64,000 nt of DNA from the NCBI GenBank assembly GCA_964627935.1, contig CAZVLB010000009.1:1-64000 (forward strand), written 5' to 3'. The stretch's first letter is position 1. Every line of letters starts with the position of its first letter. This stretch comes from JAABVY01 sp964627935. Lineage in GTDB: Bacteria; Zixibacteria; MSB-5A5; JAABVY01. Positions 9,798 to 18,279 of the stretch are shown here, in pieces. A program made the position numbers and the translations under genes. The notes beneath the pieces were generated by a model, which did no database searches, was not told the origin of the DNA, and saw nothing but the letters and a program-made list of their open reading frames with translations.

Positions 9798-9829
9798 AAA
9801 AGGTGCCATCTTCAGATGACACCTTTTTT
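9798..9829. terminator. Bidirectional terminator between converging operons
   Basis: AAAAGGTGCCATC (9798-9810), loop TTCA, and GATGACACCTTTT (9815-9827) form a 13-pair stem with a single C/A mismatch. A run of six T follows on the plus strand, and the minus strand also reads into a T-rich stretch. It sits between the stops of the symporter (9775) and GH3 gene (9846) and can end both transcripts. Confidence 0.85.
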
Positions 9830-9845
9830 GATATCCGGCTTTTAA

Positions 9846-12059
9846 TTATTCTATAATTTCGAATTCCGACTTAAGACCTGTTTCTGAACTGCCCCCAACC
9901 CATAGGTGAAAGCTGCCCGGTTCGGTGACAAGCTCATTATCTCTATCGTAAAATGCCAGATCATCGGATGTCAATTTAATGGAAAGTGAAACAGTCTCTC
10001 CCGGAGAAAGTCGAATTTTCTTAAATCCCTTGAGTTCTTTGACCGGACGGGTTACGCTCCCGACCAGGTCCCTGATATAAAGCTGAGCGACCTCATCTGC
10101 CTCATATTGGCCTGCATTTGTCAAATCGAAACTGATATTTATACTCTCGCCCAATTTGATTTTATCACTGGTCAGCCTTAGATTCGAATATTTAAACTCC
10201 GAATATGATAAACCGAATCCAAAAGGATAGAGCGGAGAATTTTCGATATCAAGATAGAATGATGTGTCCCCGCTTGAATGCTGAGGCGCGCCTGCCTTTA
10301 TGGTGTCAATTTTTGCTACAGCATTATCGGTTGCAGGCCGTCCCGTATTCTTATGGTTATAATAAATTGGAATTTGCCCGACGGCTCTGGGGAATGTTAC
10401 CGGTAGCTTTCCCGAAGGCGATTTTACACCAAATAGCAGGTCAGTGATAGCCGGGCCAGCCATTGTTCCGGGATGCCAGGCATACAAAATGGCATCAACC
10501 TGTTCTCTTACCTGTTCCAGTAGCAGGGGCCTGCCAGCCATTACCACAAGCACTATCGGCTTCCCCAATTTGGACATTTCATCGATAAGTTCATTCTGAA
10601 CACCGGGTAAATGTAAATCAGCCCTGCAATGCGCTTCGCCTGACAAAATTGATTCTTCACCAAGAAATAAAATAATCACTTCTGATCTTTCGGCTGCTTC
10701 CAGGGCGTCGCTAAAATTCTCTCTGCTCCTGCTGCGTGTAGTTTTCATCGCACGGCAGTAATTGACTTCAACAGAATCCCCGACAAAGGCCTTGATAGCA
10801 TGAAGCGGTGTTTGACTCAATTCTCTGTCAGCATCAAAAACCCAGGTGCCGAGTTGTTCATATGGATCATGTGCCAGAGGTCCGATTATTGCAATCGATG
10901 ACAGGTCAGCCTTTGACAAAGGAAGAATTGCGTTATTATTTTCCAGCAGAACACAACTCTGGAGTGCTGAATCCCTGGCAATCTCAAGCGCCTCATTCAG
11001 TTTTTGATCTCTGTGCCCGTCAGTTTCCGTGCAGGGAGCATCAAACAAACCAAGTTTGAATTTTGCCCGCAAGATATTGGATGCCATCCTGTCAATGTAA
11101 TCCTCGGGAATCTTACCTTCTTCAACCAATTCGGCAAGATAATTGTAATAGGTTTGACTGACCATTTCCATATCGACACCGGCACTGGCCGCCCGGCAGG
11201 CCGACTCTTTATCATTTGCTGTCAGCCCATGTATGGACAATTGGCTGATTGCTTCCCAATCGCTCACAACAAATCCGTCAAACTGCCACTCCTGATGAAG
11301 AATTTGCTGCAGGAGAAATTCGTTGGCTGTGGCAGGAATACCGTCGAGATCACTAAATGATGTCATAACTGATAATGCGCCGGCCTCAAGTGCAGCCTTA
11401 AACGGGGCAAGATATACATTCCTGAGTTCATTTTCGGGGATATTGGTTGTGTTATAGTCCTTCCCGGCTTCACAAGCGCCATAACCGGCAAAATGCTTGA
11501 CACAGGCGGCAATGCAATCAGATTCGGTGAGATCATCACCCTGCAGGCCATAAGTCATGGCTCTGGCAAACACCCCGGTTAAATAGGGATCTTCACCAAA
11601 AGATTCAGCAATTCGTCCCCATCTGGGATCACGGCTGATGTCGATCATTGGGGCAAAGGTCCAGTTGATGCCGGCCTGCGAGGCTTCCCGTGACGAAACC
11701 CGGCCGCATCTTTTGACAAGTTCGGGATTCCATGTTGCGGCAAGGCCCAGAGGTATGGGAAAAATCGTTTTAAACCCATGTATGACATCGCGGCCGACCA
11801 AAAGAGGAATTCCCAGGCGGCTCTCTTCGACCGCAATGTGCTGAAGCTCATTTACAATATTGACATCAACCTCATTAAGAATACCGCCGATTTTGCCTTT
11901 CGCGACTTTTTCTCTGAGCGAATCGGAGATCTTTCCATAGACGCCATTTACCAATGACAATTGACCGATTTTTTCAGCAATTGTCATTTCTCCTATCAGC
12001 TGTTCTATCCGTTTTTCTATGGCTGCCGAATCTCTCGCTGTTTTTTCCGTTATATCCAT
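9846..12059 (-). CDS. GH3 beta-glucosidase
   Basis: A 737-residue GH3 enzyme likely releasing glucose from beta-gluco-oligosaccharides. There is no signal peptide (MDITEKTARD), so it is probably cytoplasmic and acts after uptake. The TIM-barrel carries RDPRWGRIAESFGEDP, the KHFAGYGA motif and nucleophile D267 in VVSDWE. The C-terminal alpha/beta sandwich has GEESILSGEAHCRADLHLPG, and a fibronectin III-like tail (about 640-737) ends the protein. This is the BglX-type architecture at normal length. The ATG is 5 bases after the stop of the barrel-fusion gene, so the two are coupled in one operon starting near 15332. Confidence 0.93.
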   Translation of the reverse strand: MDITEKTARDSAAIEKRIEQLIGEMTIAEKIGQLSLVNGVYGKISDSLREKVAKGKIGGILNEVDVNIVNELQHIAVEESRLGIPLLVGRDVIHGFKTIFPIPLGLAATWNPELVKRCGRVSSREASQAGINWTFAPMIDISRDPRWGRIAESFGEDPYLTGVFARAMTYGLQGDDLTESDCIAACVKHFAGYGACEAGKDYNTTNIPENELRNVYLAPFKAALEAGALSVMTSFSDLDGIPATANEFLLQQILHQEWQFDGFVVSDWEAISQLSIHGLTANDKESACRAASAGVDMEMVSQTYYNYLAELVEEGKIPEDYIDRMASNILRAKFKLGLFDAPCTETDGHRDQKLNEALEIARDSALQSCVLLENNNAILPLSKADLSSIAIIGPLAHDPYEQLGTWVFDADRELSQTPLHAIKAFVGDSVEVNYCRAMKTTRSRSRENFSDALEAAERSEVIILFLGEESILSGEAHCRADLHLPGVQNELIDEMSKLGKPIVLVVMAGRPLLLEQVREQVDAILYAWHPGTMAGPAITDLLFGVKSPSGKLPVTFPRAVGQIPIYYNHKNTGRPATDNAVAKIDTIKAGAPQHSSGDTSFYLDIENSPLYPFGFGLSYSEFKYSNLRLTSDKIKLGESINISFDLTNAGQYEADEVAQLYIRDLVGSVTRPVKELKGFKKIRLSPGETVSLSIKLTSDDLAFYDRDNELVTEPGSFHLWVGGSSETGLKSEFEIIE

Positions 12060-12064
12060 CCTGA

Positions 12065-15000
12065 TTACATTCCTATATTCATCTCCAGGTAGGTTCTAAT
12101 TTCCCATTCATTGCCATTGTCAAAGCCCGGTGCATCCGGAACACATACGCCGTCAACCCTGGTCGGGCAATAGCGAGGCGAATGCTGATCCAGAGTTCTG
12201 TAGATCGCTCTTAGACCGATTCGTGTCTGGGGCAGGTCAAACCATTCCGGCGTGCCCAGTATTTGCGAAACATCGGCGCCCAGTTGCAATGGATAGGTCA
12301 GGTTGAAATCCCTGTGATAATCATAGGGACCCCAATCGTTCAATTTTACTGATGTGATTAACTTTGTCGAATTATATATAAGTCTGATATCGGCACCATA
12401 TCGCTTAATCAAACGGTTATCATTACCGTTTGGCTCTCCCTCTCCGGCATACAGATTAGCAATAACACCCAATCCGGGCCTGACCTTGGAGACTATGCGG
12501 GCATATGCTTCCCACAAATCACGTGGCGGAGTGGCGCCATCGAAGGCAAATGTCGTTCTTCCGTCGGATAAAAATCCAATCGCCGCATCCTGTGTGGTCG
12601 GGAAATGCCTGAATACAAAACCGAAAGTAGCGGCCAGTTTTGCATCCTCCCTCATATCGCTGTCCCAGGAGTACATCCAGGTTGCCGGTGTTGGATCATA
12701 GGTCAATACAAGCTCGGCTGCGGTTGCTTCCCTGTTTTCACGGACCGCAAATGGATCATCGAGAACATTACGGGGTTCTCCCGGTTCCGGAACATCAGCC
12801 GGAATCGGTCCCTCGATCGGTTTCTGCCAGAGAAAATTGGGTGACACCTCAAGGTTGCCGAATCTAAGGGAAAGGCCTGTTAAAATATTTCTTTGATTGC
12901 CTTTGCCGCTGGCTTTCAGCCTCCAGCCGGTAAAGGTCTGGGTTTCAGTAGGTCCGCCACCGTCAGCTACCAGGCCCATTGACGCGCCCTGTAGATACCA
13001 ATTCAATCGTCCCCTGGAATATGTAAGCTTGAATTTAGCGCCAAAGGCGTCGCCTGATTCAATGCGTGCCAGATACACGCGGTAATTTCCTGGCTCACCC
13101 CTGACCACCTGATAAGGCTGGTCAACCTTGTTATCCCCCGACCAGATACCACCGACTTCTATTGTAAATGGCCCCCTTTGGGTTTCCAGATGAATTGTTG
13201 CCTTTCTCGTTTTCGGAAGCGGTATGGCGATCGAGCTGACAGCGTCCATTCGATCTTCAAGGTCTTCCTGATAGATGCCGGTTGCCGTAATAGATCCTAT
13301 GTCTCTTTGATATTTCAAAAGAACGGCGGGATTAGCGCCCCACCACAATTGCGGACCTACTGCCATTTTGAGCCCATCGAACGCTTTTTTACCGGCTACT
13401 TCCATTCCAAGTGGGGCATCGGCATTATAAATGTCGATATTCGGGCCATAATTTGCTTCCCGATACAGACCGAAGAAGTCACCCTCGTAACCCCAGTGGT
13501 AGTGTCCTGTCCGATAGAAACCATCGACATTAAACCAGGAATCCTCCCAGGATATAGATGCATTGTATACTTTCAGTCGCTCAATATCGTTTAATACCGA
13601 AGAACCTTCATCGGTTAGAACCGTTATGGGACGGCCGCGGTTTTCATAGAAGATTTCATTAATTGGATTCTCCGGGACTTGGCCAAGATAATTCAGGGTC
13701 AACTGTCCCCTGACATTTGCGGATGGTTCGGCCACAATCTCGGCATAATATGATTGCAGGTGATCAAACCCAAGAAAAGCAGGATAGCCCTCGCTGTCGG
13801 AATCAGGGCTGTCGGGCGTACTGATTTTATCGCCGCCGGTGCTGATAGTTTCGAATTCTATTCGCAGGCCGCTGACTCTGACCCTGCTCGTTTTTTCGGC
13901 CAGGTTGGCGGCCCTGTCTCCGCGAGCTTCCAGCACAGATCCCATTAAATTTATATCATTAAAATGATTGCGGATATTCTCAAGGGTAGCATTGGGTCCA
14001 TAGGGATCCAGCATATAAGCCTCTTGAAGTGCATAATAGGCCGCGCGGGGATATAGCTCATAAAGTCCGGTCTGGTCGGGAAAGCCCTTGGCGCAAATTC
14101 CCCACCATTCCTCATTCATGTTGTTTTCGCCCTCAACATAATCCTCTACATAGCCGCCATTGGGCCAGGATGCGTTTATATCATGAATATCCAGATTCTC
14201 ATCCTGGCGGAATTTCCACCAGCCATCCGAGAACTGGAATGTAAAACCGCCGCAGGCATTGCCAATTCTTCCTTTTCCATATGACTGTTCATAAATCTCC
14301 TGCCACTGTCCCTTGAGGTAACGGGCCTGCATCAGCTGATCCTCTTTCATGGTCCTGACGTTAAATGCATCGGATCCAAATTCCGTGAAAATGAGGGGAG
14401 TTCCCAGCTTCTCCCTGACAACTTCATAGGCATCCCGGGCTGAAATACCTCGATACACATTGGCTCCGAAGATATCGAGGCTTTTCATTTCCTCGGCAAT
14501 AATATCGATATACTGTAAATCTCCATTGGCAATTGCAACGGGCCTGTTGGGATCCTTTTCCTTTATCACCAGGGCAATTTCTTCCAGAAAAGAGTAAAGA
14601 TAACGAGCTTTGGCAGCCTGGCGTTCGCCTTCCGGAAGGGCTTCAGTTTCCGCGGATTTCCAGACCAGGCCGTAGTTGTTCTCATTGCCGAGAAGCCACA
14701 TAAGCATGCCGGGAGTATCCTGGAATTGCTCCACTAAAGCTTCCATTTCGGCTTTCAGTGTTGCTCGCGTTTTTTCATCAGAGTAATCGGTTTGCGGAAT
14801 ATAGGCGCCATCAATTGTTACGCCATATCTGCCCAGGGGATGATTGATTACTGTATAGATTCCATAATTCTCATAAATATATTCTACCCAGCGAGGCGGA
14901 ATACCAATATAATGACGAATCGTATTGACACCCATATTTTTTAATAACGGCATTTCCCTGGCCAGCGCCTGCTCGATGAACTCATCAGACTGGTTCCATA

Positions 15001-15229
15001 AACTGTATAAATAGTTTTGGCCGATTGGCACATAGTCCCAGTTCATGCCAAGGATCATGAAATCCTCACCATTTACCTGGATTATGGAACCCGACTGGTC
15101 ATTAGTTATATTTACTTCAGGTAGCTCCTGGCCGTTAACATTTTCCATATTGAAAATATTCAACAAAAGCAAAAGGGCAAAAATGACTATTGCTTGAAGC
15201 TTAAAAAAAACCAATTTCTTCGAGGACAT
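12065..15229 (-). CDS. Clan GH-A glycosidase fused to predicted outer-membrane beta-barrel
   Basis: An exported 1054-residue protein. An N-terminal signal segment (about 10-35) is followed by a TIM-barrel glycosidase domain (about 40-440) resembling GH2/GH5/GH72-type clan GH-A enzymes: acid/base E183 in LLGNEN and nucleophile E283 in IFTEFG, 100 residues apart. From about 445 onward the sequence changes to alternating aromatic/polar stretches (LTLNYLGQV, WWGANPAVLLKYQRD, GADIRLIYNSTKLITSVKL) ending EWEIRTYLEMNIGM, as expected of an outer-membrane barrel. The barrel is an inference from pattern; the catalytic half is directly readable. The start follows GGGAGA by 8 bases. It is first in the minus-strand operon, controlled by the promoter at 15339-15367. 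A role as glucan hydrolase, transglycosylase or pore-coupled enzyme fits the locus. Confidence 0.75.
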   Translation of the reverse strand: MSSKKLVFFKLQAIVIFALLLLLNIFNMENVNGQELPEVNITNDQSGSIIQVNGEDFMILGMNWDYVPIGQNYLYSLWNQSDEFIEQALAREMPLLKNMGVNTIRHYIGIPPRWVEYIYENYGIYTVINHPLGRYGVTIDGAYIPQTDYSDEKTRATLKAEMEALVEQFQDTPGMLMWLLGNENNYGLVWKSAETEALPEGERQAAKARYLYSFLEEIALVIKEKDPNRPVAIANGDLQYIDIIAEEMKSLDIFGANVYRGISARDAYEVVREKLGTPLIFTEFGSDAFNVRTMKEDQLMQARYLKGQWQEIYEQSYGKGRIGNACGGFTFQFSDGWWKFRQDENLDIHDINASWPNGGYVEDYVEGENNMNEEWWGICAKGFPDQTGLYELYPRAAYYALQEAYMLDPYGPNATLENIRNHFNDINLMGSVLEARGDRAANLAEKTSRVRVSGLRIEFETISTGGDKISTPDSPDSDSEGYPAFLGFDHLQSYYAEIVAEPSANVRGQLTLNYLGQVPENPINEIFYENRGRPITVLTDEGSSVLNDIERLKVYNASISWEDSWFNVDGFYRTGHYHWGYEGDFFGLYREANYGPNIDIYNADAPLGMEVAGKKAFDGLKMAVGPQLWWGANPAVLLKYQRDIGSITATGIYQEDLEDRMDAVSSIAIPLPKTRKATIHLETQRGPFTIEVGGIWSGDNKVDQPYQVVRGEPGNYRVYLARIESGDAFGAKFKLTYSRGRLNWYLQGASMGLVADGGGPTETQTFTGWRLKASGKGNQRNILTGLSLRFGNLEVSPNFLWQKPIEGPIPADVPEPGEPRNVLDDPFAVRENREATAAELVLTYDPTPATWMYSWDSDMREDAKLAATFGFVFRHFPTTQDAAIGFLSDGRTTFAFDGATPPRDLWEAYARIVSKVRPGLGVIANLYAGEGEPNGNDNRLIKRYGADIRLIYNSTKLITSVKLNDWGPYDYHRDFNLTYPLQLGADVSQILGTPEWFDLPQTRIGLRAIYRTLDQHSPRYCPTRVDGVCVPDAPGFDNGNEWEIRTYLEMNIGM

Positions 15230-15318
15230 TTAAATTCTCCCGGCTTATAAGTCAATACAAGATAAGGAATTTATCTTAAAGACAATAATTCTATAAAATA
15301 ATATTCGCCATTCTGGAA

Positions 15319-15367
15319 ACTTTGTTCTCTTGTCGAACAAAGTACCAATTATATGCTGTTTTGTCAA
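15319..15367 (-). promoter_or_regulatory. Promoter with second ROK-type operator
   Basis: Read on the minus strand: -35 TTGACA (15367-15362), a 17-base spacer, and -10 TACTTT (15344-15339), overlapped by ACTTTGTTC-N7-GAACAAAGT (15343-15319, perfect 9-base arms). Boxes, spacing and operator placement match the site at 798-845, although the spacer sequences differ, so the similarity is functional and not a simple DNA duplication. It drives the barrel-fusion/GH3 operon with a leader of about 100 bases. Confidence 0.8.
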
Positions 15368-15615
15368 GACAATTCGCCTTATCAGCTCAAAAATTATTGA
15401 GGATAGATGTTGTTGTGATGTTTTGGTTAATCGGAATTTATTTCGATTAATGACAGCCGCTTATGCTCCTGCAAAGTCTGGCCAGATCGAGATCGAGAGG
15501 TAGTTCCATGAGTTGTTTTATATGAAAAATAGGATTCCGGCCGCAAAACATTCTTTCAAAAAACGGACAGAGTTCGTATATTGATGTGTCTGCTTAGAAA
15601 TTTTAATGAAGGAAC
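15368..15615. other. Divergent intergenic stretch, no gene seen
   Basis: This is the part of the divergent spacer upstream of the dockerin GH16-like gene. No ORF, hairpin with a T-run or convincing -35/-10 pair was found for the plus-strand gene, and the TTTGTTC/GAACAAA operator is not repeated here. Confidence 0.4.
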
Positions 15616-16935
15616 TTGATTATTAAATTATCTGAAAATACTGTTATATTGCTTCTGCTTTGCTTGTTGGCTGCTTCTTTATTCCAAACTGCACAGGCAG
15701 TCCAGCCATACGGTCCTGCTGGTGAGAATACCGATGCTGCAATGTCCTCTGCATTTGATCAAAGCGATGAAGGTGCCTATGCTTGTGATTATGTCTGTGG
15801 CGATGCCAATAGTGATGAGGCGGTGAATGTTTCTGATGCCGTATATATCATTAATTATGTTTTTGCCGGAGGGGAGGCGCCTTATCCAATCCAGGCAGCG
15901 GATGCAAACGGGGATCGAAACTGCGATGTCAGCGATGCGGTTTTCATTATAAATTATGTCTTTATAGCGGGACCTGTTCCTGATCAATGTCCTTATCTGA
16001 TAGATATAGTAAATCTGCAACCCGGTGATAATAGTGTCTATGGCACGGCGAACATTCTTGATACAACACAATATCGGGTGGTACTCTGGGCCAAAACCGA
16101 CCGCTGGTATGTGCAGCCGTCGATCGCGAATCCATATACTATTGTACAGGGTGATGGTAGCTGGTCGAATTCCACTTATCCGTGGAATCGCATGGTAGCA
16201 CTGCTTGTCGATTTGACTTATGACCCCGGATCGATCAGGGATTATCACCCATCCATGGATGCGGGAGTGGTATGCTGGGATGAGTATCCGGATAAATCGA
16301 TTAAATATTTTAACTGGAGCAACCAGCGCTGGCGAATCAAGGACGCCGATTTGGTTGGGCCAGGTCCCAATTATTTCTCAGATGATACTGCCAATGTCTG
16401 GATAGACCAGCAGGAGCGGCTTCACCTGAAAATCGATTATCGTGATAACAGATGGTACTGCGCTGAAGTAGTCCTCGATCATTCGTTAGGATACGGGCTT
16501 TATAGTTTTAAACTTGATCGCAGGGTCGACAGCCTGGATTACAATACGATTTTTGCGGGTTTTATCTATGAGACGATCAATCAGGAATTTGATATAGAGT
16601 TTTCTCAAAGGCTGGCCAATCCGTACAATGCTCAATATGTGGCGCAGCCATGGTATACCCCGGGCAACATGGAATTTTTCAATATGCCCGGCAGCAGCCA
16701 GACCTCGCATTCGTTTGAATGGCGCCCGGATCGAATTGTATTCAATAGCTGGAACGGCCACTCCGATACTCCTTCACCCTCTACACTGATTCACACATGG
16801 ACCTATACAGCTGAAGATATCCCCGTACCCGGCGGTGAAAGAATGATATTTAACCTCTACCTGTTTGGTGGTGAAGCTCCTGTTCAGGGATTGGAAGATG
16901 AAGCGATCATTACCTCATTTCAATACTCTGAATAA
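15616..16935 (+). CDS. Secreted dockerin protein with GH16-like domain
   Basis: A 439-residue secreted protein. A signal peptide ending TAQA is followed by two dockerin repeats (about 57-118; loops DANSDEAVNVSD and DANGDRNCDVSD), a small domain (about 125-195, YRVVLWAKTDRWYVQP) of a type often attached to glycosidases, and a beta-jelly-roll (about 230-439). Its strand QEFDIEFSQ gives E324-D326-E328, matching the ExDxE active-site signature of regular GH16 enzymes such as lichenases, so catalysis is plausible, but overall similarity is remote. The TTG start lies only 2 bases after GAAGGA; an unusual ATT at 15619 has better spacing, so the start is uncertain. It shares the dockerin type with the genes at 3524 and 23150. 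Confidence 0.75.
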   Translation: MIIKLSENTVILLLLCLLAASLFQTAQAVQPYGPAGENTDAAMSSAFDQSDEGAYACDYVCGDANSDEAVNVSDAVYIINYVFAGGEAPYPIQAADANGDRNCDVSDAVFIINYVFIAGPVPDQCPYLIDIVNLQPGDNSVYGTANILDTTQYRVVLWAKTDRWYVQPSIANPYTIVQGDGSWSNSTYPWNRMVALLVDLTYDPGSIRDYHPSMDAGVVCWDEYPDKSIKYFNWSNQRWRIKDADLVGPGPNYFSDDTANVWIDQQERLHLKIDYRDNRWYCAEVVLDHSLGYGLYSFKLDRRVDSLDYNTIFAGFIYETINQEFDIEFSQRLANPYNAQYVAQPWYTPGNMEFFNMPGSSQTSHSFEWRPDRIVFNSWNGHSDTPSPSTLIHTWTYTAEDIPVPGGERMIFNLYLFGGEAPVQGLEDEAIITSFQYSE

Positions 16936-17152
16936 CAACGGGAAGGATTCTTCTAAACCTGATCTGCTTTTGCTCACACGGAATATTTTCTTTGGATTAT
17001 CAATTGTATCATGGGAATTTGCACAGTATTATATAAGACTGAGGCCATCATATAGTCATTAATGACGGGCTACGCAGAAGGTTACTTTCGGTAACAGATA
17101 ATTTTTGGTACAAAATTGATTTTGCACTTGGCCCCAATGGAGGTAACACTTG

Positions 17153-18103
17153 ATGAATTACAGAAGAGTTGGTAGGGCTGGATTGAAAATATCGGAAATC
17201 GGCCTGGGATCATGGCTTACCTACGGTGGAACGATTGATGCAAATCAGGCGGAGCCTATCATATATGAGGCACTGGATAACGGAATCAACTTTTTTGATC
17301 TGGCGGATGTGTACTCTCATGGAAAAGCAGAAGAGGTTGTCGGCCGAACATTTAAAGGCCGAATGAGATCTGATATCGTGATCTCGAGCAAACTATTCTG
17401 GCCGATGTCCGAGAATATCAATGATCGCGGGCTCAGCCGCAAACATATTATGGAATCGGTTGAAAAGTCCCTGAGAAGAATCGGTACCGATTATCTCGAT
17501 ATCTACTTCTGCCACCGCTTTGATACAGAGACCGAGGTTGAGGAAACTGTTAGGGCTATGGATGACTTGATCCGCCAGGGAAAGATTCTCTACTGGGGCA
17601 CTTCCGACTGGTCCGCGGCCCAGATTGAACGGGCTGTAGGTGAATCTCATTTTTATAAGACCTATCCCCCGGTAGTTGAACAGCCCGGCTACAATATGCT
17701 TGCCAGGCATATTGAACCTGAAATCATGCCAGCCTGCATTCGAAATGGTATAGGGCTGACAGTCTACTCACCGCTGGCACAGGGTATTCTGACCGGGAAA
17801 TATAATAAACATACTCCCCCGGACAGCAGGGCGGCAACAACCTCATGGCTGGAACATTCTTTAACCGAGACCAATATCGAAAAGGCGAGAAAACTTACAG
17901 AGATCGCACAAAAACTCGGCATATCATTGCCGCAACTTGCATTGGCCTGGGTTCTGAGTCATACGGCCGTGAGTTCAGCAATAATCGGGGCAACCAGAAT
18001 AGAACATGTGCAGGAGAATATTGCGGCGGTGAATGTGGAATTGGATCCTGAAATCCTGGCAGAAATTGAGAGAATCATAGGTGATGATGTTAATGATCAA
18101 TAA
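17153..18103 (+). CDS. Aldo/keto reductase (Kv-beta/YghZ-like)
   Basis: A 316-residue cytoplasmic NADPH-dependent oxidoreductase with a TIM-barrel fold. The catalytic tetrad is D49 and Y54 (FFDLADVYSHG), K80 (ISSKLFW) and H121 (YFCHRFD). Start MNYRRVGRAGLKISEIGLG is typical of the potassium-channel beta-subunit-like subfamily. The ATG at 17153 was chosen over the TTG three bases earlier because GGAGG (17139-17143) is 9 bases away and MNYRRxG is the family's usual N-terminus. Its substrate is unknown; the place between glucan genes suggests a sugar or aldehyde, but nothing in the sequence proves a link. Confidence 0.9.
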   Translation: MNYRRVGRAGLKISEIGLGSWLTYGGTIDANQAEPIIYEALDNGINFFDLADVYSHGKAEEVVGRTFKGRMRSDIVISSKLFWPMSENINDRGLSRKHIMESVEKSLRRIGTDYLDIYFCHRFDTETEVEETVRAMDDLIRQGKILYWGTSDWSAAQIERAVGESHFYKTYPPVVEQPGYNMLARHIEPEIMPACIRNGIGLTVYSPLAQGILTGKYNKHTPPDSRAATTSWLEHSLTETNIEKARKLTEIAQKLGISLPQLALAWVLSHTAVSSAIIGATRIEHVQENIAAVNVELDPEILAEIERIIGDDVNDQ

Positions 18104-18279
18104 TCCCCGGGTTTCGTGTAACAACTAAGCGGCCTCCTATTCTCACGGTTGTTATTGAATAGGTAATAATGTTTAGGATTTTTGGTCAGGTGAGCGATTG
18201 AATTTAAGCGGAAGACTCGAATTGAGGTCGGAGATGCAAATTGATGATATGTTTGAGCGAGGAGTGGAAAGGTAATACG

